Origin: Pelecanus crispus
Lineage: Eukaryota; Chordata; Aves; Pelecaniformes; Pelecanidae
Length of the DNA stretch: 64,000 nt
Direction of reading: 5' to 3'
NCBI RefSeq assembly: GCF_030463565.1
Contig: NC_134655.1
Location: 1,872,372-1,936,371 of the forward strand
The notes under the pieces: generated by a model
Told to the model about the DNA's origin: nothing
Databases searched by the model: none
The model's input: the letters and a program-made list of their open reading frames with translations, nothing else
Made by a program: the position numbers and the translations under genes
In this document: in pieces, positions 1 through 12,740 of the stretch
How positions within the stretch are numbered: position 1 is the first letter of the stretch
Layout of the letters: each line of letters opens with the position of its first letter

Positions 1-1474
1 TTCTGACTGAAGTTGCCGCTGGCAACAGTAGCCTCTACAAACTGATTGTGATGAATGATATTTGCTGTAGTTCTTCCAAAGAAACTTTGTTTTGACAGAA
101 GAAATAGAAGCACAAGCAATGCTGTTAGCCATGTGAAACTGAGTCTGCCTCTTTTTTTTATGGATGTATCATAATGCTGTGAGGGTTCTGTTCAGCCACC
201 TGAAAACATTCAGCAAGATCAGCTTCAACGTTCGGTTTCTCTCTCTGATTCATTAAAGGAGAAAGCCTACCCTGGCTCACTCAGATGGCTGATTCTCTTT
301 GGGTGGTGACAGCACGCAGGCATAAGATGCTCCAGAGCATTGTTATCATGAGGACATATGGGGGATTGTGTTAGTGATTATTTTTATTTATTTACCAGTA
401 CCACATAAGAACGTGGGGGTATTTATTGTATTGGTTGTGCTTGCCACAAAGAATTCTATGCTCATTGTGATAAACCTGAAGCAATCTTTTTAAATAACGG
501 GCTGGGCCTGCATTTAGGACGGGGAGAATCCATTGTAAGCTTTTTAATTGTTCAGGCATTGAAGAGAGACAAAAAAGGTTGCTATGCATTATGGTGGTTA
601 TGTTTTACAGCACATAGTTGCTCTCTTTGGTTGGGATTTTTCATCCTGATGAGATAAGCTTCCTTTTTAAGCAAAATTTCTCTCTAGCCCACCAGATCCC
701 CTTGGGAGATTTCAGCCCCTTGGCTGGTTGATAATGTGATTGCAGATGTTTTGCTTTTTTAAACAGATTACTAAGGTGGCTGAATGTGATATTGAGATTT
801 AGCAGTTGTTATTAAGACTTGTGTTCCTGCAGATCTGGGATGGGAATTTTAGTTTAATCACTGCGAGTTAGAGTTATGAGGTTCAGATAAAATAAAAAGT
901 ATTTGCAATTATGTGGCTGGAGCCTCCTGAGAGATCTAAAATTCACCTCAGACTGTTATTCGGTAAACATGCTTTCCAGTGCTTAACTTGCCTTGCAGGA
1001 TCCTTATCTAAAGGAACTCAGGCGCTTTAACAGCACTTTGCTGGCCCCAAGAGAGCTGATGATTTATGCAGATGTGAGGGGGGATCTGTGTAACCTTTCC
1101 AGGCCCTGCTCACCAGCATAGGTTTCAGGAATAATCTGATCTTTGGGATGAAATTTTTCCAGGCAAGCTTCTGCATTTTTTCCTCCTTTCCTCACCCACA
1201 TTGACATAACGGTTGGAACAGGACTTCTGTTGGATAGAGTTGGCAAGGTCAGGTTCTGTATATCTTGGCCTTGTCATTACACTGCGAGTGACACACAGGC
1301 AGTTGTTCTTGTGATGTCTGAACAAGTTCATATCCTACTGTGGAGAGAGCCAAGAAACACTGAGCCGCTCAAAATCTTCATTATGGAAGATTTTCAGGAG
1401 CTCTTACCGAGGGATTTCAAATTATTTTACTTTAAAATGTTAATAAGTTAAACTGCCTGACAGTATTCATGGAT

Positions 1475-1590
1475 GGTATTGTGCCCATTTGCCTGAATGA
1501 GGAGTAGATGCAGAAAAAATAGCTTGCCCAGAGTCACTTAGATAGTAGTAGATGGCAGTAGAAACTAGATTGTCAAACTTCATTTTGGCA
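1475..1590 (-). repeat. MIR-like SINE fragment
   Basis: CCCATTTGCCTGAATGAGGA, then AGCTTGCCCAGAGTCACTTA and GTAGATGGCAGTAGAAACT follow, in order, the reverse complement of the MIR core and flank. The match is diverged but covers over 100 bp. Confidence 0.65.
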
Positions 1591-3325
1591 TTTGCTCCTG
1601 TTGCACTATGCAAATAAAGAACGTGTCATTTACATCTGATGATGAGGGAGATCTGTCAAATTCGATTGCCTGAAAAGTGATTTAATGTAGAGCACGCACA
1701 AGGGTGTGATACTCGGGCTAGTAGGTAACGCATGGGAGCCCACAGCTGTGGTATTCCCTACTTGCCTTCCTCTCCAGAGCTCTCCCCGCTCAGCATGCCA
1801 TTCTGCTCGTCGCAGAGCTTGCTACTGACTGCTGGGCCGTGTTCTTTTCTCATGGAAGCTGTGGTGGAGTTCTCCCGTTTTCATTTCTATTCACTGTAAT
1901 ACGGCTGAGAGAGCTGATTGGTTTTCTCTCTTTCCTTTTGCTATATGGAAGGATGCTCTAACTGGTAAATTAGATTACACCTGAGCAGAATTATAGATGT
2001 TTAAAAAGCACTCAGAGCGTGACCGCCCCCACATCTGGAATTAACACCCCTAGAGATCAAGAACATAAGCAACACCCTCACCCTCAATAAAACTCAAGGC
2101 CATTTTCTTTGCATAACAACAGTGAAAGTTAAGAGCCCTCCCTGCTGACCAGTGGAAAAAGAGAGACCTATAGCTACATTTCTTATGTCTGGGAAGGAGT
2201 GATGAGCACGATGTATTCTTCAGGTTGGAAGCTCTATAGGTGGGGAGCTCTCTAATTCTATTAGCATTTTAGATGAACTCTGGAGCTTTTACAGATTTGC
2301 ATTCCTGCATGCACGCACTTGCACATAAATGCTAAAATATCTTCTATTTTCAGCACGAGAGAGCTAACCTCCGGTAAGCAAAGCACTAGGGAACAGAGGC
2401 ACCACTTAGAATAGATTAAATTCAAGCCACAAAGAAACATCATTTGGATTTTTCTTGCAGGAGGCACTGTGCTCTGTTTCTTCAAACCCCAGAGTATGAA
2501 TAAAACTTAAATTATTGAGGCAAATAGCTTAGGGAGTTATAAATAAGGATTAGACAATTATATGAATAAGAATAGGTAGGGTAAAAAGAGAAGGGCTATC
2601 AAGTTGCCTGCATCTGCTTAAAAATTCATCACCAGTATACAAGTAAGGTAAAAATCCCATCAGCATTGCCATCAGGGAGAAGATCTCTGCATGAGCAGCG
2701 CTATCTCTTGCAGCAGTGACTTTGGGTGTATTTCTAGGCTGCTAACTAGAGATGTTTTAAAGAGACCTTGTTTTTCAGGAGGTGGTTGTTTTGCTCTTTC
2801 TGACACCCAGATTCCTTTCTTATGTGAAAAGATGATGCTTTAAATAGCTAAATGCTTTTGAATACCTGTTTCCTCTGAAACAAGAAGTATATTGCTAATC
2901 ATCTGGGACTGATCTGAGCTCAGAATAGATTGTTCCTACTCTTACATTTCAATTTCTGCCTAATATAGATAGTAATTATTTTCTAGCACCAGAGGGAAAG
3001 AGAACCTGGACCCCTCCAGTCTTAGCACTGTACAAGTGTTACATGTGCTACAAAATCTAGAGGAAGAATTTCCTCTTCAGGTTTATCTTTAGGCTTAAGT
3101 GCCTAACTTAGTGAAATATCAGGCTACTCTTCTGAGGTGGGCAAAGGGTGTGCAAATCTCTGAGGGCTACTCACGGTAAAAACATAACTTGGATGTCTTA
3201 GATCACCTTCTAGAGGTTTCTCTGTCTTTGCAGTGACTCTAGAGAGAACCAAAGCAGAATATCTAACTGAAGCTGTAGTTCATCAACACACAGGCTTTGT
3301 TGGTTTTGCCTGCTTAAACGGTTCC

Positions 3326-3375
3326 CCGTCTCTCATGCCTCCTTCTTCCTAAAATGGGGATACTTTCCCGATAAA
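3326..3375 (+). repeat. MIR-like SINE fragment
   Basis: CTTCTTCCTAAAATGGGGAT matches the end of the MIR core (TCATCTGTAAAATGGGGAT). The fragment is short. Confidence 0.4.
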
Positions 3376-4444
3376 CAGGGGATACATTTCCATTAGATCA
3401 TGTCATTATAGGATTCGTGACACATAGATGAACAGTTTTGAGTCTTTCCAGTAGAAAGAAGCAATGCACGTACACACTCAAGTGAATGACATTGTTCCCT
3501 CTGTGTTTTGTGAAATGACAGTTACTGAGAGGATAAACCCAGAATGGCTCTAGATAAATCTTTATCTAAATTACCAACAGAGTGTTTCTCTCACTCTTTC
3601 TCTCATTTCATAGACCATTGACCAATATTGCCATGCAACCATCTTTTAATAGCAAAGAAAGATTTCCTCCTAGGCAAGGGGAAAATAAATGAGAAGATTA
3701 TTTGCTTGGACAGATCATCTGGAGCAGGGAAATCAGTTGGGATTGTTTATTCAGCAGAAGAAGCAGGGGAACCGATTGCAAAAAATTGCTTATAACCCAG
3801 GAGACGTATCACACCCTGTTTGGCAAAACACTTTTCTTACATACGGGACCTCTGCTTAGATTTTTTGTGGTTGTGATACTGAAATAAATGTGGTTTCCTT
3901 CATAATGGCCAACTCTGTTGTTATCACCTAGGGAAACTTCTGCGTGTATCAGGGTTGCTGGATGGGTATCTTTGCTCCTGAATTCTTCTGTGATTGAAAC
4001 TGAGTAAACATGTATGATTGATCTCGGAATAACAGATGCCAAGTATCTAATTGATTAGCGCATCCTGTAGCAGTGAGACTGCCTTTCACCAGCTGTGGGG
4101 TACCTATGACAGGTACTGCTGGAATTTTCCCTTTCCTTTAAAATCTTTTCAGCGCTCCTCATCACAACAAGCTGTTGTGACTGGTTAGCTTAGCAGTGCA
4201 TTGACATTTTTCTCCAGACCAAGCTTAGAGGAAAAGTGTAATATATGGTTAAATGAAATCATTTCCAGCAGCACCTGTAGAAATGATCACTGAGCATGTA
4301 GGGAATTTCCACGCACGAGCTGTGCTCAGCCCCAGATGGGGTCTACAGAAGGTGCTTTACAGTCTTCTGTGATAGCTACTGTTAAGTATAGCCACATAAA
4401 GCCAGCAGTCCATATTACTAGGCAGACACTGATGTGATCTTACT

Positions 4445-4488
4445 GTTATCTACATCCCCATCATTTTGCAAATCAGAGGATAGTTCTA
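4445..4488 (-). repeat. MIR-like SINE fragment
   Basis: CCCCATCATTTTGCAAATCA followed by GAGGA resembles the reverse complement of the MIR core. Short and diverged. Confidence 0.35.
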
Positions 4489-7400
4489 TATAATCTATCT
4501 TCAATTTTACCAACATTATATCTGAGCAGAAATGAGTCATTTCATTCTCCATCGTAGTTAAGCCCCTTCCAGGGCTGTACGAGGGTGACATTAAAAAAGA
4601 CTTTTAAACAAAAACATCCCACATACTGTTTGGGCAGGAAGGAGACATGCAGAACAGTGAACAAGTGGGTATAAAGGCAGACTGTCTCTAGTTGACATTT
4701 GCCTACAACACTGAGATTCAAATTCATCTGGAAAGTGCTGTGACTTCCTTAAAGGGAGTTTTGTAGGATCTGGTTTTGCATTTTGTCTTGTGTTGGGTCA
4801 TTAAGCCACCGAATATCTTTTGTTGGCCTCCAGGAGCTACAGGCTGGAACCTGGCTGCAGTGCTTCATGGTTCAATAATAGAAGATAATTTTAAAATACT
4901 TTTTATTTTAAAGTATATTTCTACAAAACGAGTGGGTGCATACATTTTTAAGTGATACAGGGATTTTCACTTGGGCATAAAGTTGGAATTGCAGTATCTC
5001 TGACTCTCTTGAAATTGGTGGGATGTCCAGAAGGGTAAAGGGAGATGCGTCCAGTCCAGTAACTGGAGAAAACAGTGAGGGAGCAGGGCTGCCCCGCTTC
5101 GCTGCTGTTTCAGGGAGCCCACGCAGGTAGAGTGGGAGCGGAGAAACAAGAGGAATGGAGGCAGAACCCCAGAGATGTCACCCAGCAGAGACCAGTAACC
5201 CCTGGGGTGGGTAAAGAAATCCAAAGGACGTAAGACTAGTATCACAGTGCAGTAATACAGTTATTTAATATTGCCGGTATTATCTAGTATGGCAAAGATT
5301 TAGAATTGCACGAACTTCTTGCAACAAAATCTGCGTGCAGCAGATCATGTTATCCTGCGATGTTAGGACTGTCTTAGCAAGAGGTACGTATGTCATTCGT
5401 GGGTAGCTGAAGAGCTAGTCTGTGAACTGAGAAATGAGTCTGTTATCTGCAGTGGAAAATGTTACCAGGAACAACAAAATATTCATAATATGAGTTGCAT
5501 ACAGGAAACTAATTGGTAATGAATTTTGTAATTCCTGGCTGAACTAGGCTGTCTTAATAGAGGCATGGAAAAGTAAAACTTTTCCTTGAATCAGTATTTT
5601 CACCAATTCATCTGGTTTTATGCATAACATTCTTTAACAAGGGATTGTTTGCTATAGTTTCCTATTTACACAGGGAAAAAAAATGGCCTGTGCATGAAGT
5701 ACTATCGTGATTGATTTAACTGTTAAAGAAGCCCCAAGGATGTTGTCCATCCACCACCTTTCTGAAGCACTGCTCTAAGTTACATGGCTGATGATAGTCT
5801 GTATTGCAACTGTTTTGTTGCCAGGTCTTAATTTTGTTAGGCTATTTTGGTTTGAGTTGGCTTTGTAAAAAACATGACAAATGACTGTCTACTTGAAGGT
5901 GCTGTCTCACAGCCAGGATGCAATTTTATGTTAACTTCATTATTGCAGAAGTCAGTCTGAAAGCCAAAGCACGCTGCTCTACAGCATATAAAACATTAAT
6001 AGAATATTTAATTCATGTATTTGAGATAAACTGTGAGATTAACCTAAAATTAATATTATGATTAATTTGGGTGAATGCATATGTTTGTGCTTGCAACCAC
6101 ATCTGTTCTCTTCTGGAGGGAATCAGAAGCATCCATCTGTTTATTGTGATAGTTCCTAGTCTGTGTATATGGATTCTCTTTTATATTGAATGTCAGGGCC
6201 TGTTTTTGTAAGCTGAGTGTTCAGAGAATGAGATCTGAAGACCCCTGGAATTCCAGGCGCTATACTAAGTGGTATATATACATACTGTCATTTCAAAACT
6301 AATTTGGATACCTTGAAAACCGTATCTTAATTTGAACGATAGAGAAAGAGGAGATTTAAGAAAGAGAATGCTGTAATCTGTAAAAAACTAGTGCTTGGCA
6401 TAGCAAATACTGCCTGTTCGGTGAGAGGAGAGATGCACAGCCTGCTCCTCCCTTTCCCCTTGACAGCTGCCTCCAGGCTGCCTCGTCTGTGCCTGAATAT
6501 CTATGGGCACATTTTTTCAGGTAGTAATACCCTATTTCCACTTCTTCTATGTAAATTATAGTCTGCAAGGTGGCGCAAGTTCATTAAATTCATTAATTTT
6601 ATCAATAGAAAGTTTGTTTAAAAAGTAAGGCACCCGAGTTAGCTTGTTAAAATGCATAACTTCTGAAAAGTGCTAGATAAATCATTCACCACCTTTGTCA
6701 GCCGGCAGAGATTCAGCTGGCATTTCATTAGAGATCCCATCTCCAAACTAACACAGCAAGTTTGTAAGGTGGCCAGTTCTTATGTACAAACCCCATAAAG
6801 ATACTCTTCTCTCCTGTTTGAGTTCAACAGACCTGTTTTGCTCTACCGTATTTTACTAATGCTCTGACTCCCTTGACTGCTAATGCTGAATCGATGCCTC
6901 CCAGCACGTTATCAAGAGATACCGTGATAGGTGAGACGATGCCTTTAAAAACAGACAGCTGAAACTGCCTGAGCACTCATGCTCACGTTAGAGGTCCTGT
7001 TACACTTGTTTCCATACAGCCCTCCAGAACTGCCATACCTGTCCTCTGAACGGCGTGTCTGTTAAGAATTCAGTCATCACTCCTCAAAAGACTTTATTAG
7101 TAATGTAAAAATCCTGCTCTGGCTAGAGCCAAGCTCTTTGGTGGGATGATCGCTCTCTCTCTGACCTCACTAATAGAAAATATTAGTGGGGGTCCATCAA
7201 ATTTCACCCCAGATAAGCAGTGGGTTGTGGTGTGCTGGCTGGTATGGATCCCTTATCGAGGTGCCACATGATCTAGAGTGAAAATGTCTGAAGAAACTGT
7301 TGGAAATTAGGGTCTTGGCAGAAATAGCTCTTTCAGTGAAAGTGAATCTATTAAATTGGGCACGAGAATTCCCCAAGGTGTTCTACTGAAGGTCTCGTGG

Positions 7401-8514
7401 GTCAAAAGCCCACTTACAAAGCAGGGTCACGTGTGCAATCTTGCATTTATTTTTTTCTGCCCAGGGCAGTATTACTGTGTAAGTTACCTGTGCTGTTTGA
7501 GCCACAGCATTTTTGCTTTCAGAAATGTAATCATTGCTCCTTAATGAGCGCAGAAGGAAAATAAATTCCCACAAATTCAGATTCTCCTACTCGCTGTATG
7601 AGTCTCTTGTACAATTTATTCGCTTAATCCCCTGCTGAAACTCTTTGCCATTGGAACAGCTTGGGTGGAAGCTCTGAGGTCTCATGAATTCCAGCTGTGA
7701 CTGTTGCCACTGCATAGCAAATTGGAAATCAAATTGGTTTTGATTACAGTACTTGCAAAAATTCTCATGGTGATCAGGTTTATTCTTATTAAAATCAACA
7801 ATGTAATTTGTAAAGAATCATTCAAGGTTTCACTTGTGGGGCACACATTTATTTGATAGCTTAAGCCTGTAGTTCTACAAAGTGGTGAATCCGTTTTTTG
7901 GCATTTTGTACCGGATGAAAAGCTCCGACGCCATGTGGAACAAAGCGTTGAACTAGCGCAAACTCTCTGGTTCAAGTCTGTTAAAAAAAAAAATGTTGTG
8001 TAATAACTTTGTCTCGGCAGATTTTGTGGCATATCGGGTATCATTTAACTTTACAGAGCTGGCAGAAAGCTAACATAAACCACAAAGTCTGCATAAACAC
8101 CATAGTGTACGCTCTGGCTAGTTTGATAAAGAATGTGATCATGTTGTCTTGCCTAATTCAAACAAATTTATACTGCCAGATTACCTAGTACTTCATATAT
8201 CTGACACTGAAGTCAAACCACGGCCTGCATGACTAGGTAATATTGTCTGAATAAAGGAAATGTTGCCAGGATCTACGATTAAGGGCCATGCAAGGCCAAG
8301 TTTCATAAGCGATACGCGGTTCGGGAGGCTCTGGAACACCCACTTTGAGACGTCTGCAGGCTGACTTGCAGAAGCACAGCGCACCTTCTGCTCCCATTTG
8401 CTCCTGCTGTAACTATGAGTCTTCAGTGCAGCTGAAATTTAGTTTGTGATTTTTCAAGTTGGACACCCCAAAATCAAACACCTTAAATATTAACGAACTA
8501 CCTTAGAAGAATTA

Positions 8515-8572
8515 GGCCTTAACCTCTCTGCTTTGATCTCCCTGTCTGTTAAACTAGTGATATAAATACTGT
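8515..8572 (+). repeat. MIR-like SINE fragment
   Basis: CTTAACCTCTCTGCTTTGAT, then CTCCCTGTCTGTTAAACTAG and TGATATAAATAC follow the MIR order. Confidence 0.5.
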
Positions 8573-11500
8573 GGACAAGTTAACAGTTGTAACTGCAGTT
8601 ACTGCCGTTTCCCCCACATACCGTACAGGATTTGTCTCTTCCACCTGGCTACCTGTTTTCTTCTCTGAAACTTCTCTGACAGGCATAATTACGCAGGGTT
8701 GTGATCTATTTCTCTATGCCGAGTATGGAAGATGGGCATTGAGGGAGGAAGAGGGCAGAGATATTTTCATTGGAGAGGAGCCATGAAAGTCTTGACTGGA
8801 CTCATTAAAGTGAGCTGATGAGCAGATGCAGCAGTGATTCACGCTCTGGCATAAGAGAAAATCTGGTCATGTAAGCCCTAAGAACACTGGATTCCTTTTA
8901 TAGCACTTTCGTATCATAAATATTAGCAGCTGCCTTTATTGGTACTCGCAAAGAATTCTGCTCACCTTGCTATACAGCAAATCTTTGCAGCCTGCTGTAT
9001 TTATCGGAAGACTCCGATGCATGTTCTTCCATACACCACTTCTTGCTCTCTCACCTTCCTTCCTTTTCATCACTGCAATTGCATGGCAGACATGAAAGAT
9101 GTATCTTCAGGTAAAAGATGAATTTGATAGTGAGAGAATGTGAATGAAATGCACGGAGAAATTAAGAAATCATTGTTTAACACAGTTTATTGAAAATTGT
9201 TCCTAAAACCATCCCCGAAGCAGAAAATGGTTTTGCTTTTATCTACAGATTATTTTTAAAAGACACAGAAATAAACGTAACAGGTTCATTAGCTGTGAGG
9301 CAAGGAGATTTCACTGGAAATAACATGAGTCGGTTTCTGAATCAGTCTTTCTTTTTATCTTCATTTGTCTCCAAGCCTCTGATATGACAAGATCACAGCA
9401 GCGGGAGATGGAAAGATTTTGGAATCGTTTTCTTAATGATTAGGCCAAGAGCTTATGCAAAGAGCCTCACATTCTTCCAGTGGAAATGTGTACGTGGTTT
9501 TTACATAATAGCCAGCTCAAGATCCTTACTGAAATGTGATATTCAAATTCAGGAGAGGAGGGAACAGAAAGGAAAAAAACCTTCAAATGGCGAGCCTGAT
9601 TGCTGGAAGGACCTGATCAGTTAAAGCACGGCTCCGCTACCCAGCACAGCACAGTCTGTAATCTGGCATCCCAAGGAAACAAGAGTTACGTAGTGTTTGC
9701 TAGCCACGGCCCCATTCCTAATCTTCCCCAGTACCTTTTGAATCCATTGATCAAATCACGCATATACAATACAGGAGCTGCAACCACAAAGATCGGAAGT
9801 TCCTACAAGTTTCATGGAAACAGCCAGGTGGAAGGGACAAATCCTGCTAAGACTCCCGTAGAGAGGTGATTTATAGGACTCGCCCAGTATGACCCACCAC
9901 AGGACACTGAGCTGTAATGAACAGCCAAGCCTTAGGAAAGCTTCACTCATTTTTCACCTTATTAGGCATCAGAGCATACAAACATGAGGCAACTCCAGAG
10001 GAAGCCAAGCTTCATTAGTTTCTGCTGCTGACAGAACTACTTACCAGTGGTTTTGTTATACTGAGAGAAAAAACGTTCTATTTTTCACACATACACATGA
10101 CCATAGACTTGCATCCTTAATGGCTTGCATGAAGCAGCAAAACAAAAGACAGAATTAAAATAAGATCCCCATTAGAAGGGGGATAACGTATATGGCCCTT
10201 GTGACCATTTTTCATGAGCAGAACCAAGGCAGGCTTTTGCAAAGCGGGGCCTCCGAAATGAAATATGTGGTGCAGAAAAATCCGAGGTGCGCAGGATACG
10301 CTGCAAGTTGTCTGCATCGTATATTCTGCTAGGTGCTGAATTGAATCCCTATTTCTCCAAACCTCACAATGCATTTGGATCCATTATCCTTTTGACTGAA
10401 GAGCCTAGAGAAATTAAGAAATTAAGCTGCAATCCATGAAAGTAATAAAGGGACATACATCTCTCTTCCGGTCTGCTTTATGCCAGACTTTTCCTGGCAT
10501 TTCTGTTATACAAAATCATGATGCTGAGTGTCCTAGCAAGCAATTCTATTCCCTTACGGAGATTTAGTAAGAAAATATCCTGTGCAGCTGTTCTAAAGCT
10601 TGATTTGTTCTTAGAAGTAATTCTACTGCTACAAAGTGTGTGTTTGTCAGTACAACTGCGTCCTTACTGGAAGCACTTTGCCAGTTCAAAGTAGCAGTGT
10701 GCCTTTAGTTGTAAAACGTTGCTGGAGCTGACATTGCCTGGTCTTGTACAGTGCCAGCTATGAGGTCCTGCATCCAGAAGCATCTTTCTCAGATTCTGAC
10801 AGAATAAACATGAATAAGCTGTAAAGATGGACAGGAATCTGAACTTCAGCATCCAAAGTGCCCACCAAACTCATTGTCACCTTATTCTTCCCAAATTTTG
10901 CCTGGCAAATTAAAAAAAGGACTAGCAAAACATACCGTAATTTATGAATGCACGAGTCTCATACTGAGATATGTCATTCGTTCATTTTTAAAAGCAATAG
11001 TCTCAGTGCTTTGAACAAGAAGGGACTGAAATAATCAGGAGTTGAAACAGGAGATGACCACGAACACCAGTGAGCTGGAGTTTGATCCCTGTCAGCAACC
11101 AGTATCAGGGAACAAGTGTCCATCTCCAGCGTGATAGTCCTCTCCTGGGCCCCCGTCAGTCTGTCCCCGTTTCTGATAAATGGGAGGTGGCAGTCCCTTT
11201 AGACAAGAACTACATGGAAATCTTTTCTTAGTGAAATAGTGACTGTTAAGGGCTTAAGAGAAAAAAAAGTATTCCAGCAAAATGCATGTGCAGAGCAACA
11301 TGAAAGCATGCAGGGAGGCAACAGGTATATAGGCAAGCAGGCCACTATATGTAGCTCCATGCCATATTCCCTAGGAAAGGAAAAACATTTCCAGTTTCAT
11401 TCTGCATCTGCACCCAGGACTGCCAGGCTGCTATCCTCTATTTCTGCCTAAACAGCGGCTGCCTGATTTCTCGGCAGTAGGGATGAGGTTTGGAAGTCAG

Positions 11501-12639
11501 CAGTGGGGCTACTACGCTGGCCATCGCACATCAAAGGGAAGGAAGCAAGCTGGCAGCGCTTCGCACGGCTTGAAACCTCCCACGGTGCTCCTGCTCAAGA
11601 GAGCTTATTTAATTTAAAAAACAAACAGAATGTATACTGGCAAGAGCGCTCATTTACAGATATGTATTGCATCTCTGAGAGGCCCTAGAGGGAAGGGGGA
11701 GCACACGCAGATCTGGTTTTTTCCTAGGCAGGCACAGATTTACTGGAAATAAAAGATTGCAGCCTGCTCCCCTCCTGCACATTTGTGAGGTTTGGCGCCG
11801 CAGCACGTTCACTCTCATGTCAGATGCTGTGGTAGCGGCTGTGCAGACACATCCATCCGTCCAGTCAGGACTGTGTCCCGTTCCTCCGTGCCCCAGCTGC
11901 TTGTGTTAAAAACATCCAGTCTCATTTTGCCCTGTGAACCTCCCTCGCCCTCGTGCATCTGTATCAAGACGCTGGGATTGCAGCAGGCACTTCCCAGGAT
12001 GTGGTTTGGTTAGGCACTGTCCTTTCTACTGTATTAAGATCTAATACGAGATAAAGCGGTGGTGTAAAGACAGTCAAAACAGTTTAAAAGCAATGGAAAT
12101 AAATGTATACCGTTTTCCACTACAGTTTTGAACGTACACTGTAACTACCTTCATTTTCTTGTAGGAAGGACCTAAGGAAATAGTATAACTCCATATAAGG
12201 AACGCTTCTCCTTGCTTTGAGATCCCACAGAAAACTGTAGGTTTGATGGGCTGTTGCATTCTGACAATTTTTGATCCATCTGCCAGAATACCTGGTACTG
12301 AAGAGTAACAAATCAGTGTAGCTCTGCTTGATGGATAGAGGGGGTTCTTGTTTCAGTTCAGAGTTGAATTGACTTGATTGCAATGAATTGTTGCAGATCT
12401 TTGTGAAACCCTTGGCATAAACACGAAAAAAAACCCCTACACTGCATGCATAACAGTCAACTCTGGTTTTACATTTAAAAAAACTGCAGCTATGCTGAAT
12501 AAAAGCAAATCTGTCACTTAATGCAAAGCAAATACTGAGCGTTATTCTTAGCCAAAGAAATGCATTATACTGTTAGTACCAATAGTGGACTCATCTACGT
12601 TATGGAGCCAGAGTTGCTGGAGTCTCTTCACAGTTCTGC

Positions 12640-12740
12640 CAGTACACTGCGTGGCCTTGGAAGAGGTAAAGACCTTGAACAACTTCTCTGTACCTTAGTT
12701 TTCCCCGAGGGAAAAGTGGAGATACTTCCCTGTTCAGAAA
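12640..12740 (+). repeat. MIR-like SINE fragment
   Basis: GTGGCCTTGGAAGAGGTAAA, then CTCTGTACCTTAGTTTTCCC, AAAGTGGAGATACTTCC follow the MIR sequence over about 100 bp. This is one of the clearest copies. Confidence 0.65.

Noticed and set aside
11140-11200. Another MIR fragment near CCCCGTTTCTGATAAATGGG
   Set aside because: It resembles the MIR core for about 30 bp only, and the upstream sequence does not follow.
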